DNA of 64,000 bases from Hofstenia miamia (GCA_004352715.1 SCFE01000106.1:726334-790333), one strand, 5' to 3'; counted from the first letter of the stretch, positions 25,791 through 38,602 are shown. Notes: generated from the letters alone by a model not told the origin. Numbers and translations are program-made.

Positions 25791-25821
25791 TTGATAACGA
25801 TTTTAAATCGAAACCGGTCGC
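25791..25821 (+). ncRNA. hammerhead-like motif at the PLE-B terminus
   Basis: TTGATAA, a stem GATTT/AAATC, then GAAAC-CGG-TC follows the hammerhead order (CUGAUGA, stem II, GAAA, palindromic stem III CCGG, cleavage UC). The mirror copy lies at 25085-25115 on the minus strand. Two core positions differ from consensus, so this is a likely degenerate copy. A stem III as short as CCGG would favour cleavage as a dimer, as described for minimal hammerheads in PLEs and retrozymes. Confidence 0.45.
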
Positions 25822-25856
25822 ACTTATGAAGCTCAGTAATTTAACACTTTCATAAT

Positions 25857-25861
<5 letters not shown>

Positions 25862-25891
<30 letters not shown>
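25862..25891. repeat. (AT)n microsatellite
   Basis: Pure dinucleotide run just 3' of PLE-B. Confidence 0.95.
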
Positions 25892-25894
<3 letters not shown>

Positions 25895-27254
25895 CAGATG
25901 TGTACATGTAGTGCTAAAATTTTAAATTTAGTAATATATTTAGCCATTGTGGGACTGCTATTAGGCCTGTGTTGTAAGAGATGAGCATGGGCCAAAAACG
26001 TAGGGCTAAGGCCGAGCAGGTCCACGAAACATTAGGAATGAGACATTTTATGTCAATTCAGCTTATTTTATGATCCTTACCAAAACGGTCTTTAATGTTT
26101 CGATTATGTTAAATATATTAAATTTTGGACATATTTTCAAATATGAGGTTACTGAAAGTGGTCTACAATTTTGGGAGTTTTAGGACATCACAATTGAAAG
26201 ATTGATTGACTTTAAAATCAAATGTATTTTGTGGAGCAATATCAACTATGTTTACAGGCCTTAAATTAAATAAATTTTTAATTAATTTTAATAAATTTAA
26301 TAATTTTACTAATTTTTGAATCAAACTTTCTATCTGTTCTTATTTATCTTGCTTTTTGATTGAATTAAGATATATTAGCTGTATAATTTGTTGCGAAACG
26401 ATAGTTGAGATATGTATTAGATAATCACATATACAAATATATGTACAATGTTTGCGATTTTAATAGGAAATATTCGCTGGATTTGCCGCTAGCTTCGCGG
26501 TTCTTGGACACCTTCCACTTCTTGGCTAAGTATTAAAATATAGGCCAAAATTTTAGTTTAATTATTAATATTAAGCAGCTCGGGAACTTTTTGTTCAATT
26601 TTTAATGACCCCTCTTGAAAAAAATATTTCTTATAACTCACGAAAAAAAAGATATCCAAATTTGTAAAGTCTAAAAGATTGAAGAGTGTCTTCTCCATTA
26701 ACAGAAATAATTGAAATAATCATTGTTCGCGTTTGCTTGAGACTCTCCCACCTGAACATTAAGTAATGAGGGAATTTAAAACATCTTCACAAAAATCAGC
26801 ATTTTCATAGATAAATAGGAATCTTACTAATATCTGTGTCGATATTTCATGATTTACAATTTTTCCATAATAGTAAAAAATTGTTTGAAAATGTGGTCAA
26901 ATTGTTTGTCATTTTGAATATACATCAGTCTGTTTAAAGTTAGAGAAAGTTGAAATTCCTCATCCATCCTCTGAAAGCATTTAAACCTCCTTTGGTAACA
27001 ATGGTAGATACAGCAGTGCCCTAAAATAGGAAAGCGCATTGTAATTTAAATGAACTTACTGATTGCATTTCTGTAGCTTTTGATCTTTACATGAAACGGA
27101 GCTGGGCCCCAAGTAAATTTTAACAAGGGGACCTCAGCCCCTCCACTACACCACTGCAGTTTTCCTTCACTATTAATATTTAATATATTGGAAAAACTGA
27201 AATTATGAAGTACATTCTTACGTTATATTCCTTTAATATTTAAAAAATTTCGCC
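25892..27254. other. no gene seen
   Basis: AT-rich sequence. The minus frame at 26854-27039 is open but lacks recognisable motifs. Confidence 0.45.
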
Positions 27255-28623
27255 GCCCCAGATAACAATTTAAGGGCTAAACAACGTTGTTTTTGGTTGT
27301 TATGTGGTTGTTTTATGTGTCAAAAACAAAGTTGTTTTAACGTCGAAATGGTACCATTTCATTGGTCAAAACAACGTTGTTTCAACAACATCACATTAGG
27401 TTGCTTTTTGGTTGTTTTTTTATGAATGAAACAGCAACATTTTGAGGTTGTAACAACATTGTTTTATGTTGTCACATGATTGTTTTAGCATTACTTTTGT
27501 ATGCAAAATAAAATTTTATATTACTAAGCAGTTCAAACATTGCTGTTTAAACAAACACAAGCCCAACAAAGGGCAGACCACTATCTTTGAGATACTGTTA
27601 AGCATATTCAATACAAACATTTTTTAAAGATTTAAATGAATGTCTTGTGTATAAATGATAACAATGAGCATAAACATCTGCCAAATTTAACAAAAAATTA
27701 AGAACAACTTTGAAATAGTACTTTCTTAAGTCGTGAAAAATCTCTTCAGCTCAATTGTAACTTATGTTATTTAACTGTCAATATCAAGGTGTCCAAATAT
27801 TCATGAATAAATTATTTTGAAAATTCACNNNNTCCCAGATAACAATTTAAGGGCTAAACAACGTTGTTTTTGGTTGTTATGTGGTTGTTTTATGTGTCAA
27901 AAACAACGTTGTTTTAACGTCGAAATGGTACCATTTCATTGGTCGAAACAACGTTGTTTCAACAACGTCACATTAGGTTGCATTTTGGTTGTTTTTTATG
28001 AATGAAACAGCAACATTTTGAGGTTGTAACAACATTGTTTTATGTTGTCACATGATTGTTTTAGCATTACTTTTGTATGCAAAATAAAATTTTATATTAC
28101 TAAGCAGTTCAAACATTGCTGTTTAAACAAACACAAGCCCAACAAAGGGCAGACCACTATCTTTGAGATACTGTTAAGCATATTCAATACAAACATTTTT
28201 TAAAGATTTAAATGAATGTCTTGTGTATAAATGATAACAATGAGCATAAACATCTGCCAAATTTAACAAAAAATTAAGAACAACTTTGAAATAGTACTTT
28301 CTTAAGTCGTGAAAAATCTCTTCAGCTCAATTGTAACTTATGTTATTTAACTGTCAATATCAAGGTGTCCAAATATTCATAAATAAATTATTTTGAAAAT
28401 TCACATATCTGGTATATTATAATTTTAAAAAAGGTTTTACAAATCTTTTTTTTTATAAAAGGATCTAGTAATAAAACTAGCAAAATGAGTTTTATTTGCA
28501 AGTATCTCCTCACTGATTATTTTTTACTAAAGTTGTTATTAGGATGTTAGTGGTTGCTGCAACAACCAAAAGTATGAAACAACTATAAACAACGTAAAAA
28601 CAACCAAAATTGTTGTCTGGGGC
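27255..28623. mobile_element. MITE with GCCCCAGATAACAATTT termini, internally duplicated by assembly
   Basis: GCCCCAGATAACAATTT at 27255 is matched by the reverse complement of 28605-28623 (GCCCCAGACAACAATTTTGG). The interior is full of AACAAC/GTTGTT words that let the strand fold on itself. No transposase is present. Because 27257-27828 is repeated across a 4-N gap, the real element is probably about 0.8 kb. No clear target duplication was seen, so the superfamily is uncertain. Confidence 0.65.
27257..28404. repeat. direct duplication across a 4-N gap
   Basis: 27257-27828 and 27834-28404 differ only by scattered substitutions and homopolymer length, with Ns at 27829-27832. Several differences are CpG versus TpG/CpA (gtcgaaac against gtcaaaac; acgtcac against acatcac), as expected for two alleles placed in tandem. 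Confidence 0.9.
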
Positions 28624-29960
28624 TTTTGGTCACTCACTTAATCACGACTGAGATGTCCCCGTAAGAAAATCACACCTTTTTCACGATGCACACATTCCAG
28701 ATTTATTTCACTGACCAGCTTCAAGATTTATCAGCAAGAAAATGAGACATTCAAAACTTTTCATATATGACTTTTAATGCTCTGCAACCTAGAAGAACCC
28801 TGATATTCTGAATATTTCCTTGTCTCGAGGGCGTTTGATAATATATAACTCTCAGTCTTTTTTGCATTTCATCTCTTTCAAAAAATTTCGCACCATTTTC
28901 CATCAAATCAAGATATTGCAAAGACGTTTCAAAAGGAATCTCAAATTTTACAATATCAATATACTCATTTAATAGAGATGGAGGTAATAATGTCACATGT
29001 AGCTACACTGGGCTTATACTAAGCTCTCTCTTATCCATATACATCATCATGACTGCACACATCAAGCAACTTATTGTCTAGTATATAAAGTCTTTTATTA
29101 TAATCAATTCAGATATATTTTAGCGAATTTCTTTATGAATTTTTGTTATTATTTAGACAAAACCGAAAGGGCAATAAAGAATTTTTGTTTTTGTGGGTTT
29201 ATTCTTTAGGCAAACACATAGAAGAAAACCATTAATTCCTGTGAATTCAAGTTGTTGAGAATTCATGAAATGGAGAACGTGATTTAAGTTTGAAAATGTA
29301 CTAATCCTTGGATATTTCCTTGCATATGATGACAATTTTCTAGGTCGACGAAGTTGTACTGAAATTTCAGGTTTGCAACCGATCATGCATTGAAAACATA
29401 GAGCTATTTATAAAACATTTACCACACAACAAAAGCAAATTTCTTTTCGGAGTTTATATTGTGTTCTCTCCATTGTATTTTGTGTGCTAACATATCAGGG
29501 CATAGACAGTGACACGACTTGGCCCACCTTTTTCGAATGTTGCTTGAAGGCTCTTGCTAACAGCATACTTGCATTGAAATAAAGCCTCATATCACGTTGA
29601 TATTCACTGAAATAGGAATGCTTTGCCTCATTATAAAGACTCAAATTTATTTTAAGGACAAGTTTCTAACATGTGAAATGCATAAACTATCTTAAAAATT
29701 TCTTATGAAGCAGAAATGGTAGTAAAGTCCAAATTGTCATCTTAATTTCACTACATTTCTTATGACTTAATATATCTGTTGTGAAAAATTCTTCTATTTG
29801 GACTCATTTATTGAACCATTAATAACATGAATAGAATAAACGATATTTTTGCTTTGATTTGTTTACAAGTATTCCATAATTTAACTCTAATTACATTATA
29901 GTTGCCACGTTTTGCATAATTGCTCCTATTTTTGGCAATTGGGTGTCTTTCCTGAAGGAC
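28624..29960. other. no confident gene; unrecognised minus-strand frames
   Basis: Minus frames at 28751-28996 (81 residues) and 29153-29386 (77 residues, SVQLRRPRKLSSYARKYP) have mixed composition that could be exonic, but I recognise no domain and could not join them. The rest is AT-rich. Confidence 0.35.
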
Positions 29961-30244
29961 GATTGTCAAATGTAGCAAAAAATCTGAAAAATCTAAACTT
30001 ATCCAAGGTATTGTCAAATATCAATAAAAATTATTCAATTTACTATGGATTATAGACTAATAAACAGACTGAGACTATATTTTTGCATAAAAATATTGAG
30101 ACACAAGGTTTTATAAGTCTTAAAATGAGTTATTGAATTTATAATATGAAATGAATTACAATTGAACATGCTTAAATCCAAAGAAATCATTCAAGAATTC
30201 AACATGCTTCATTTCAACAGTAAAGAAAGAGGGTGTGATGTTAA

Positions 30245-31500
30245 ATGAAAGCAATACTAAATTGTAAGAATTCATATGATTTTAGTAAAGCGCAAGCAAT
30301 TGTTCAAAATAATGATACACAGCTTAAGCAAATCAGAAATAAACTAAAAGATCCAAAAATACCACTGAATAACAACCTGTTGAAATATTTCAACACTTAC
30401 CAGTGGCAATTAACCACCAATGACCTCTTCTTTGTAGCAGGGAAGCACCATATTCATATTGTGCTAGCTGAGTTCTACAAATACAACATTACCAGAAAAT
30501 TCCATGAACACAGCCACAAAGGCATCATCCAAACAGAATGAAATTTGAGCACACAGTTCATTTGCATTGGAGTGTGATCTGTTGTTACAGATATCATTGA
30601 TAAATGCACCCTAAGCAACACAGCTCACATTCCTACACAGCATACAGAGCTGCAAAAAATAACATCATCTGGTCCAAACAACATAATACATGTTGACATT
30701 GAACAATTTCCAAAGACAATAAGGGCTACCAGTATGTTCTTGTCACCATAGACAACTTCACTAAGTATGCCAGAATGGTCCCAATATCCAAACAAACAGC
30801 TCAAACTGTAGCAACTGCTCTTCTAAAAACATGGATATTGTGCTTTGGCCCAATATATATAATCAAAACAGATTCTGGCACCCAGTTTGTAGGTTCACTA
30901 ACACAGGAACTCATAAGAAACTAGAAATTTTCATGAGCATCAGTACCTTGCAATCAACAAAGCAATGGCATAGTTGAACACCTAAACAAAACACAAATTA
31001 AATTAATAAGAATTGCAACAAATTGAATCAGCGAAAATACTGGAGATACATCTTACCACATTTCAAATATTTTTACAACACATCAATACATTCCATAACA
31101 GTAATAATGCCATTTAAAGTGCCACCAAGCCACTACACCACTTACAATGTTATACAAGAAGTATAAAAAGACCACTAACAATGATTACTTAAAAGATCTG
31201 ATTAAAGAGCTCCTAGAAACATATGGAATGTATTGCATGCACAATAAAAGAGTCCCATGGATCAAGTACATAACACCTCTACAGCAAAGAATACAAAGTA
31301 GGTGACAAGGTGTATTCTTTCACACCTGTTAAAACTTCCTACAGCAAACAAACTAAATACTAGTGATTTGTTGGTCAGGTCCACACACCATCACCAAGGT
31401 TCTTGACTGTAACAATTACACACTAGATAATAACAAAACAAAAAACTTTCAATCATTTAAAAAAACTGTTAAAGATATAGAACCATGGCCTGCTAAATAA
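30245..31500 (+). pseudogene. Gypsy-type LTR retroelement integrase (element G2)
   Basis: The plus strand encodes a decayed retroelement integrase. An N-terminal part (30245-30541) ends in a His-x3-His (HEHSH); a CxxC partner lies after a stop. The core follows with all three catalytic positions visible: HVDIEQF near 30694, KTDSGTQF near 30869, and NGIVEHLN near 30966. A C-terminal piece ends PWPAK then TAA near 31500. Several stops and frameshifts break it, so it is dead. RT and protease were not found upstream. It may be the same element as the plus-strand tract at 34257-37870 with LTR at 37896, split by a P-like insertion. Confidence 0.75.
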
Positions 31501-31552
31501 CATGACCTCATATCTTTCATTAAAATCTAAAATTTAAAAGGCCCAGATTACA
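31486..31552 (+). repeat. inverted-repeat partner of 34080-34208
   Basis: CATGGCCTGCTAAATAACAT at 31484, followed about 60 bp on by TTTAAAAGGCCCA, is matched in reverse complement at 34080-34208, where the unit occurs twice in tandem. The pair brackets the P-like transposase remnant. It overlaps the end of the G2 integrase frame, so it is not simply a P-element terminus. Confidence 0.5.
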
Positions 31553-32519
31553 CTAACAAAATTTGAGAATGAATATTGAATTTACTATGATTCCACTTTT
31601 CAGTGCTCTAGTAGCAGCTAAAAAGTGAACTTACATTATTTGTTCTAGCTTAACCATTGATTGGCTAAATCTCAGACATTGTCATTAAAATGGTGATATT
31701 CAGTTGTTTAATATGAAGATGTGGTATTATTGAATTTCTAAGGGTTTTTGGTAATTTTGGATATCTAGTTATTATTTAGATAGTATTTATATAACTTATA
31801 GTAATTTCAATGGATAGAATGCTGATATATATGTCTATTTATTATTTGCATGTAATTAATGCTATAATTTAGCACTTTCTTTAATGTGCATGTTGCAAAT
31901 CATTTGCTTTATTTAAGATTGTGTCATAAAATTATTTAGTTAGATTATATATTTCAGTGCAATAATAAGAGAGTTCAAATTGTTTTCAAAGTGCTTGTCA
32001 ATCTAGTGTATTAATTGCTTTACATTATCAAAAAAGTATATGCAACAATTGCAAGGCATTATTGTTAGTCCTCAATTGTTGATAGAAGAGATTCAAGTAT
32101 CCTCAAATGTTGGTAGAAGTGACCTAAACATTTTTAAGTATTTTTGGAGAAGTGGTCAAAGGGAAAATTAAACTATAGATGATGAATATGGAAAGTCCAA
32201 TCTGCTGAAGAAAGTTAATGGCAATATTTACATGAATGACATTATTTATAAACTTAGTATTTTCTCTAAGAATTGGAACATTTTCAATTACTTTTGAAAC
32301 TAATCAATGTGAATATAGAAATACTTTGACTACTTTTAATTTCCATAATGGAAATTGTTTTATATTTTCTGTTTATATATTATACATATAGTGTGTGTGT
32401 CAATACCAATAATTTAATATAAATTTAGTTAACTTTCAGATCCTTGATTCTGTTTATGAAAAGAATTTGAAACTCAATAGTAACATGTAAAAGGCTCCAA
32501 ATCTAACATACAACTAATT
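31553..32519. other. no gene seen
   Basis: AT-rich, CpG-free sequence between the integrase end and the P-like transposase remnant. The N-terminal part of that transposase would be expected here but was not recognised. Confidence 0.4.
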
Positions 32520-33410
32520 TATCCAGGAAACAACAAGCAAAGCATTTCACTAGCACAATCAATATTTCATGAAACAACTTCAGATGTTTTAATAAACTAT
32601 TATCCTGAATTTGAGTCAGCAGCAAAATTTTTGTCTTTTTTCAACATATTATTTGTAATAAGTAACTCTAAAATACTATTTCATGGTCATAATATTTTGG
32701 ACAATGCTGCAGTTTCTGATGATTTTAATCCTCAGTTTCTTTGTCATGTTGTGGAATGGATTGATTCATGCTCAAACTTACCAAATTTTACATTTACAAA
32801 GCAGCTTAAACAACTTCATTAAGAGCTATTTCAGCACTATTAAATGATCTGTTCAATGTTGGATTTGATTTTGCATTAAATTTCCATTTGTGAAGTGATA
32901 TGCTTGAGCAAAGATACAGCAAATATCACCAAATGAGTGGCAGAAAATTCTTAGTAAGTCTATGAGAAGTAAATAATTCAGAGAAAATTTTGTGCCTTTC
33001 TAGTCTAATAAAGAATGACATTAACATTTGAAATGAAAATTGTTTGAAATCTGATACTACAATTACTGACTTTAATAAGCTTCTTATGAAACTTGAAGAA
33101 GATTTGACAGACTTCTATGAATGTGAATTTCTCAGAATAGCAAAGAATTTGCTTTTTACATCACAGGTTTCATTGCTAAGAATATAAATCAACACTATAA
33201 CTGCATCAAATGGCCAATCAAAGCTAGTTGATGGGAATGAATCTTTGATATACAGTGAATATTTTACTATTTTATCATGTGGTGGTTTAGCCTGCCAAAG
33301 TAAAATTATACATGACTATGTTTGTGAAGCATTGGGTATCCTTGATATAATTTCACCTAAAATGCTATCATTTTCACAAAAAAGTGCAGTATGTTGAGTA
33401 GCACAACTAG
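32520..33410 (+). pseudogene. P-element-like (THAP9-type) transposase, C-terminal part
   Basis: The plus strand carries SISLAQSIFHETTSDVLIN, then AAKFLSFFNILFVISNSK, the helical segment before the end of P-type transposases (..AQxxSxTVAxAL.., ..FxxxxNxxFDxLNS). After stops it continues LEQRYSKYHQMSGRKFLVSL and VNNSEKILCL, and near 33225-33310 YSEYFTILSCGGLACQSKI, the RYRQxSGGxxxxSxxxVLxxEK and GGLxxPS patterns of this family. The transposase mobilises P-like DNA transposons in the nucleus. Multiple stops, frame changes and lack of CpG mark an old dead copy. No THAP domain was seen at its 5' side. Confidence 0.65.
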
Positions 33411-34079
33411 TGTTAGACTATTTTTAAATAATGCTGATATTCTATGTAGCATTCATTTTGAAAGTGCTTAATGGAAAAATCTCTTGTAAATATATACTTT
33501 GAACTAATGAACAAAAAAAGTTGTAGATTCTGTTCAAAAAGAACAAATTTCAATGTTCAAACAATGACAATAGAATTCTTATTATTGATTTTTATGCATG
33601 AATTTTTTATTATAAATATCTTTTTATTATGAATCACTTGTTTACATTACAATTTTAATACTTTGGTATTAACATTTTCAAAGCAGCATTTAACTTTGAG
33701 CTTTTAATGCAATATGTAAGGCTATTATTGTAGAATCAGTGGGGTGATTCTAGTGAACAAGAAGAGAATACAGTTCAAATTATTTTTATTTACAAATGCT
33801 TCATTCTTTATATACACTGCTATTTACAATATGTATAAATATATGACAACAACCAGTCACCAACAAGAAAATCACAAGGTCTGGCTGATAAATAGTAACA
33901 ACTACCAGCTGATGCTACATTAACAAACAAAGTAAATGTTTTCATTAATTTGGAGTTCTAATTAAAATCTATTAATTTTTGCATGCTGAAATATATGTAG
34001 CTTCTAAATATTCATAAAAACACTTACAAAATAGATATATTATTTAGCATTTGTTTACACAATTAATCAAATTGTGGTT
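33411..34079. other. no gene seen
   Basis: CpG-free AT-rich DNA downstream of the P-like remnant. Confidence 0.45.
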
Positions 34080-34208
34080 TGCTTTGGGCCTTTTAACTTT
34101 AATCAATTTATGCAACAAGTGAGGTCATGTTATTTAGTAGGTTTGCTTTGGGCCCTTTAACTTTTATCAATTTATCCAACATGTGAGAACATGCTATTTA
34201 GCAGGCCA
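34080..34208 (-). repeat. two 64-bp tandem units, inverted to 31486-31552
   Basis: TTTGCTTTGGGCC(T/C)TTTAACTTT..ATTTAGCAG or its close variant occurs twice in direct tandem, and once inverted 2.6 kb upstream. The tandem may be a small duplication inside an old transposon terminus. Confidence 0.6.
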
Positions 34209-34256
34209 TGATAGAACACACAAAAATATACAATAAACACAAATTCAAAATCTTAG

Positions 34257-37200
34257 ATGACATCCATGAGGCAAAATTCACAATCCTGTGACACATCTGA
34301 AAATTTCAAACCCACTACCACTCACCTTGCCAACCTGCAGGGGCACAATCAAAACACATACTGTCCCAATAACTGGGACACCAATTCAAATTATTTAATT
34401 AGTTCAATTTTTGATGAAGAGAGTCCTATCTCAGAATTCCAGCAGTAACAGCAAAACTCCATATCACCTGTCCAACAACAGATGTTGAGTTAAGCACACA
34501 CAAGACACTAGTAGTCCATCCTCACACTTGACAGACATGCTAGTGTGAGAGCATCAACCCAATCACACACAGCAAATATACATATTGGTGAATTGAACCC
34601 CCCTTCACCATAGTGCAGCATGGAGAATGGAGACAGTTCAAGTGGTCACTCAAACTTGCTGAGTTTGTACCCATGGTACAGCTCAGTTAGCAAAATCCCA
34701 GAGGGGTCTGAAGAGGGCACTGAAGCTACTCCATCTGCAAAATGGACTTTAAATTCTAGTATACCTGAAGAGTTGATGTTACAATCTATTGTTTTATCTC
34801 AATCAAAGAAACACCATCACCATTCATGCTCCCCCTATCCTCTGCATTTAGTCAGAGATCAGCTTTAGCATAACAATCTCTCAAACATTATGAACAAAGA
34901 TGCTCTAACAGCTCCACAGTTTGCAACAAAACTTTACATCCTTACTTCATTGCTACTCAATCTGTCCATTACATTATTGAGTCTAATATATAACCAGAAA
35001 CAAAAGCAGTCATTCATAAGCAATTGGACAATACTCATCATAAAGTAAATTGTTTGACAATGCAATTTCTCATTGATGCAGAGAAATGTCATGCTATCAA
35101 TACTTTGATCTTTTATAACCATGCAATACAAAAAGACATGAACTCCTCATGCTCCCACAGCACTGTTCACACCTGCTTTAATGCTGTATTTTGCTTAAAT
35201 AACCTACACAGACTAGTAACATACAAGGATAACCTCATGTTACAGCTGAAAATTAACTTCTCACTTGAAAACATTCTTATTTTTACTTTCCTAAAACAGA
35301 AAAGCTTGCCAATTCAAAACTTCTAGACAAGATATCACTAGTATACTGTCTTGCAAAAGTTAACAAAATTTGCTTAGTAATTATTCTACAGGATTTCAAT
35401 CAAAATAATGTCATTGACTCTAAGATATATGAATTCAAATTTAACCTCAACAACTTCTTTATTTAAAACCACACAATTTCAGTGTGCTTGGATTACAGGG
35501 CTTCCATAAGTCAACCACAGCTTTAATGCACACTGATTTCTACCTCCATCCTAATGGTAGATACAAGGCTGGCAGTTGACATATTGTTACAGGCATAAAC
35601 ATATGAATTAATCACAGAAAAAAGGGCTCTATCAATAATCACTAATATCCATGTGTTGTTTGCTTTCAGCCAATTGATTAACACGCTAAACAAAGTAAAC
35701 ATCATGAGGTCTGCAAATTTAGCAGATTGCCCAACAAGCAACAATTGGCCTTCTATCTCCATTCAATCTCCTTCTGCAACCTATCACTTTTCAACAGACC
35801 ATCTACTAATGAACATCCAACAATCTCTGGAAGCCTATGATCAAACAGACTTTAGAATTGAAGAAACTTTAGCACCAGATTAGAATACCAAGTACACCTT
35901 ATTACTCATAGCTATCTATCATACAGAAGATCCCTCACTAACATTCCCTATCTCACATACAACATGAGAAAAATTACAAAAAAGCAAATCCCATGAACTC
36001 ATGATCTTTCTTACCTCTGTGGCTGAAGAATTGGCTATTAAAGGGAACCTCATTAATGATGTCTCTGCCAGGAAAAAACACCAAATCTACAGCTCTCTTT
36101 TTAAAAGTACTATTCACAGATCATTAACAAAGAAAATCCATTAGGAACCCTACCAATAACTCTTAAAAAGCAACAAACTAGCAATTGCTCCCTAAAATGT
36201 GAATATCATTACAGACACCTGTAAGAAATTTATGTGGGGTGCAACATGCAACACAAAATACTCATCATTACTCAATGCAAATGCACCACTCCATGGACTC
36301 TTACTATAATAACTAGTCTTGAAATGTTTGTTAGTAATTAAAAATGAAATAATATTCAATTACCACAATTGTCATTACCCAAAGGTTTTGTACAGTCAAC
36401 TTACAACCACCATTAAATACAAAAAAGATGGCAACCAGTGTATTCTGATTGAGATACTTGAGCTAAAGCAACAACTTCCACAGCAATTACATCTATTCAA
36501 ATCCAATGTCACATCTACAGATATGATATTAATGCCCCACAACACCAACTACAAATTGACAAAAACAACATTGAAAAGCTAGGTGTCAATATCACCTCCA
36601 CTAAACTAGAGTGGATAAAAACTGATGTAACACACTAATTAACCCAAGTAACAAAAGTAGAACCAATTGATGTGGGCATAGTTGAAAGACAATATGCATT
36701 CTCAAGTGACACAGACACTATCCATAATAAAGATTCTATTCACAGAATCATGGACCAAGGTAGATATCATAGTAATGTTAGAGCCTCACTCACAAATTGC
36801 TCTTGATGTTGAGGGTACAACCTTCTACATACAAATCCCAGAAACTAATGTTGAATGTTTCCACCCATTCTTCCACTCTGATTCCCTTTGGTAGCAAATA
36901 GTTCACAGACATGTTAACTATCCTGTATCTATAGGGATTGCTTAGTTGGAAATTCACCAACTGCTGATTTATCTTTAGAATAATACATTTGAACAGAGAA
37001 TAATTACTCTATACCTTCTTTGCTGATTCATGCAGCAATTATTCAACCCACAAGGTGCTTAAAACATAAGAAAAAACAATAAGTAAACATCCTATTAACT
37101 GATAATGATCAATACATCAACAATCTAAGAGATCTTGTCAAAACACTTAACTCTGATCACTATAAACAGAGTAAATTGAAACTAATATGGGAAGACAATT

Positions 37201-37870
37201 CCTCATGTGTATATGCAGATGGTCATGTACTACTGGAACATATATACAGGGGGAAACCAATTGCAGAGCAACTATGCTACATTAAATCAAGTATCAACAA
37301 ATTTCCAAACAAAACATTATTTTTTTTCTCTGAAGTCAGTGACTTAATGTGGTGCAACTTCATTCAAGAGACATTAAAATAGTATGACATATCAAGGCAC
37401 CTGGAAATCATCACTATGATGAGAGATCCAGATCTAATTGTGGAAAAGGTAGTAAAAAAACATATCTATTTTCTTTGACAAAGTAAAAAATCACTCAAAC
37501 TTTGTTTGTTTCTACATGTTCTTTTATCTGGACAAAAATAACAGAAGAGGACAAACACTCATCTGATATTGATGCTAAGATGACACTCCTAATCACAATT
37601 ACAGGATTTAGATTATACCTAAAGTTTTATACTATATTTACTGGAAAGCTAAGCAATCTTTGCAACTTTATGCCAATCTCACAATGTCTCCAAAAATCAA
37701 AATTCTACAATTTCAAGAAGAAAATAACCATACAGCTAGAAGCACTTTGCTATGCAAATCACTATTTGGAACATGCAGATTTACTATCATGGAACAATCC
37801 AAGGGCAATTACTTTAGTGCAGCAACAACAAGCTCTGTTGGAACCTAATGACATGGAACTCATGGAATAA
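34257..37870 (+). pseudogene. degenerate plus-strand coding tract of an LTR element (third-ORF position)
   Basis: A chain of plus-strand open pieces fills this region: 34257-34448, 34620-34868, 35024-35326, 35653-35883, 36319-36582, 36682-36894, 37176-37382 and 37502-37870. Composition is protein-like and Cys-containing near 36200 (TCKKFMWGATCNTKYSS), but I recognise no domain. It ends just before a purine tract and an LTR-like TGTGGCAT. By position (after integrase, before a 3' LTR) it could be an env-like or other accessory ORF of a Gypsy-type element; that is inference from order only. Stops and shifts show it is dead. Confidence 0.4.
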
Positions 37871-37895
37871 AAATTGTCCAGTTTAGAAGGAGGCA

Positions 37896-38602
37896 TGTGG
37901 CATATCTGCACTAATTTCAGCATTATTATTTTGGACTTAAGAATTTACAATTCTGAATTGCCTCAATTTGATGAATTATATTTTGTACAAACTGTGCATT
38001 TTTAGTTTAAATATTTCTGCTAGATTACTAAGTATTTCTGATAGTTGTAGTACCTGTTTTTGTTTACATGTATTAGCAACAGTAAGTTGTTGTTTAACTT
38101 TTTAAAACTTTTGTACTTATAAATATGATTGATTATTTCATTTAGTTATTGAAAGTAAAAATTGCTTACATTTTATTTTGACTTTACTTTTATCTAAATT
38201 ATGTTTTTCTAAGCTGTCTCAACTTTGTTGAAGGGTGCCTAGCAGTGGTACAGTTTAGCTGGTAACATCCTTTAGCAGTTAAGGCTAAATTTACAGATAT
38301 GGATTTTGCTGTTATGTGTTTCATTCATTTATTAAAATTGTTATTATTGCTATCACCAAAATAGAATGAGTTAAGGAATGCCCCAAGCCTAGGTTATACT
38401 TAGCACATAGGTTTCATACACTGCACCCAAGAACTATTGGGGCTTCTCACTCTATCTCTTTTAATTAGGCTCTCATCTCATATGATTTCTCTACTAGATT
38501 CTCTGCTACAGGTCTGCTGAGTGTGGCCACTCTCCTCCTCTAGATATCACATTTAGTCTTTACTTTTATTAGGAATTGGTACACAAATAGGAGGAGGTAA
38601 TT
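37896..38602 (+). repeat. LTR-like arm, plus orientation
   Basis: Starts TGTGGCATATCTGCAC directly after a purine-rich stretch (TTAGAAGGAGGCA), as a 3' LTR follows a polypurine tract. Its whole length is similar, in reverse complement, to 38945-39665. It is probably the 3' LTR of the plus-strand element. Confidence 0.6.

Larger units (their letters stand above)
25085..25821 (+). mobile_element. Penelope-like element B with 71-bp terminal inverted repeats
   Basis: 25085-25155 and 25751-25821 are inverted repeats of about 71 bp, outermost GCGACCGGTTTCGATTT. Between them lies a truncated PLE coding region on the plus strand. Terminal repeats of PLEs are often partial or inverted because of their integration mode. 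The left arm is probably a fragment of a second, oppositely oriented copy. (TA)n tracts lie on both outer sides. The element lacks the RT palm and is not autonomous. Confidence 0.75.

Noticed and set aside
31486-34208. Inverted units as P-element terminal repeats
   Set aside because: The left unit overlaps the integrase stop region and lengths differ; an 8-bp target duplication was not found.
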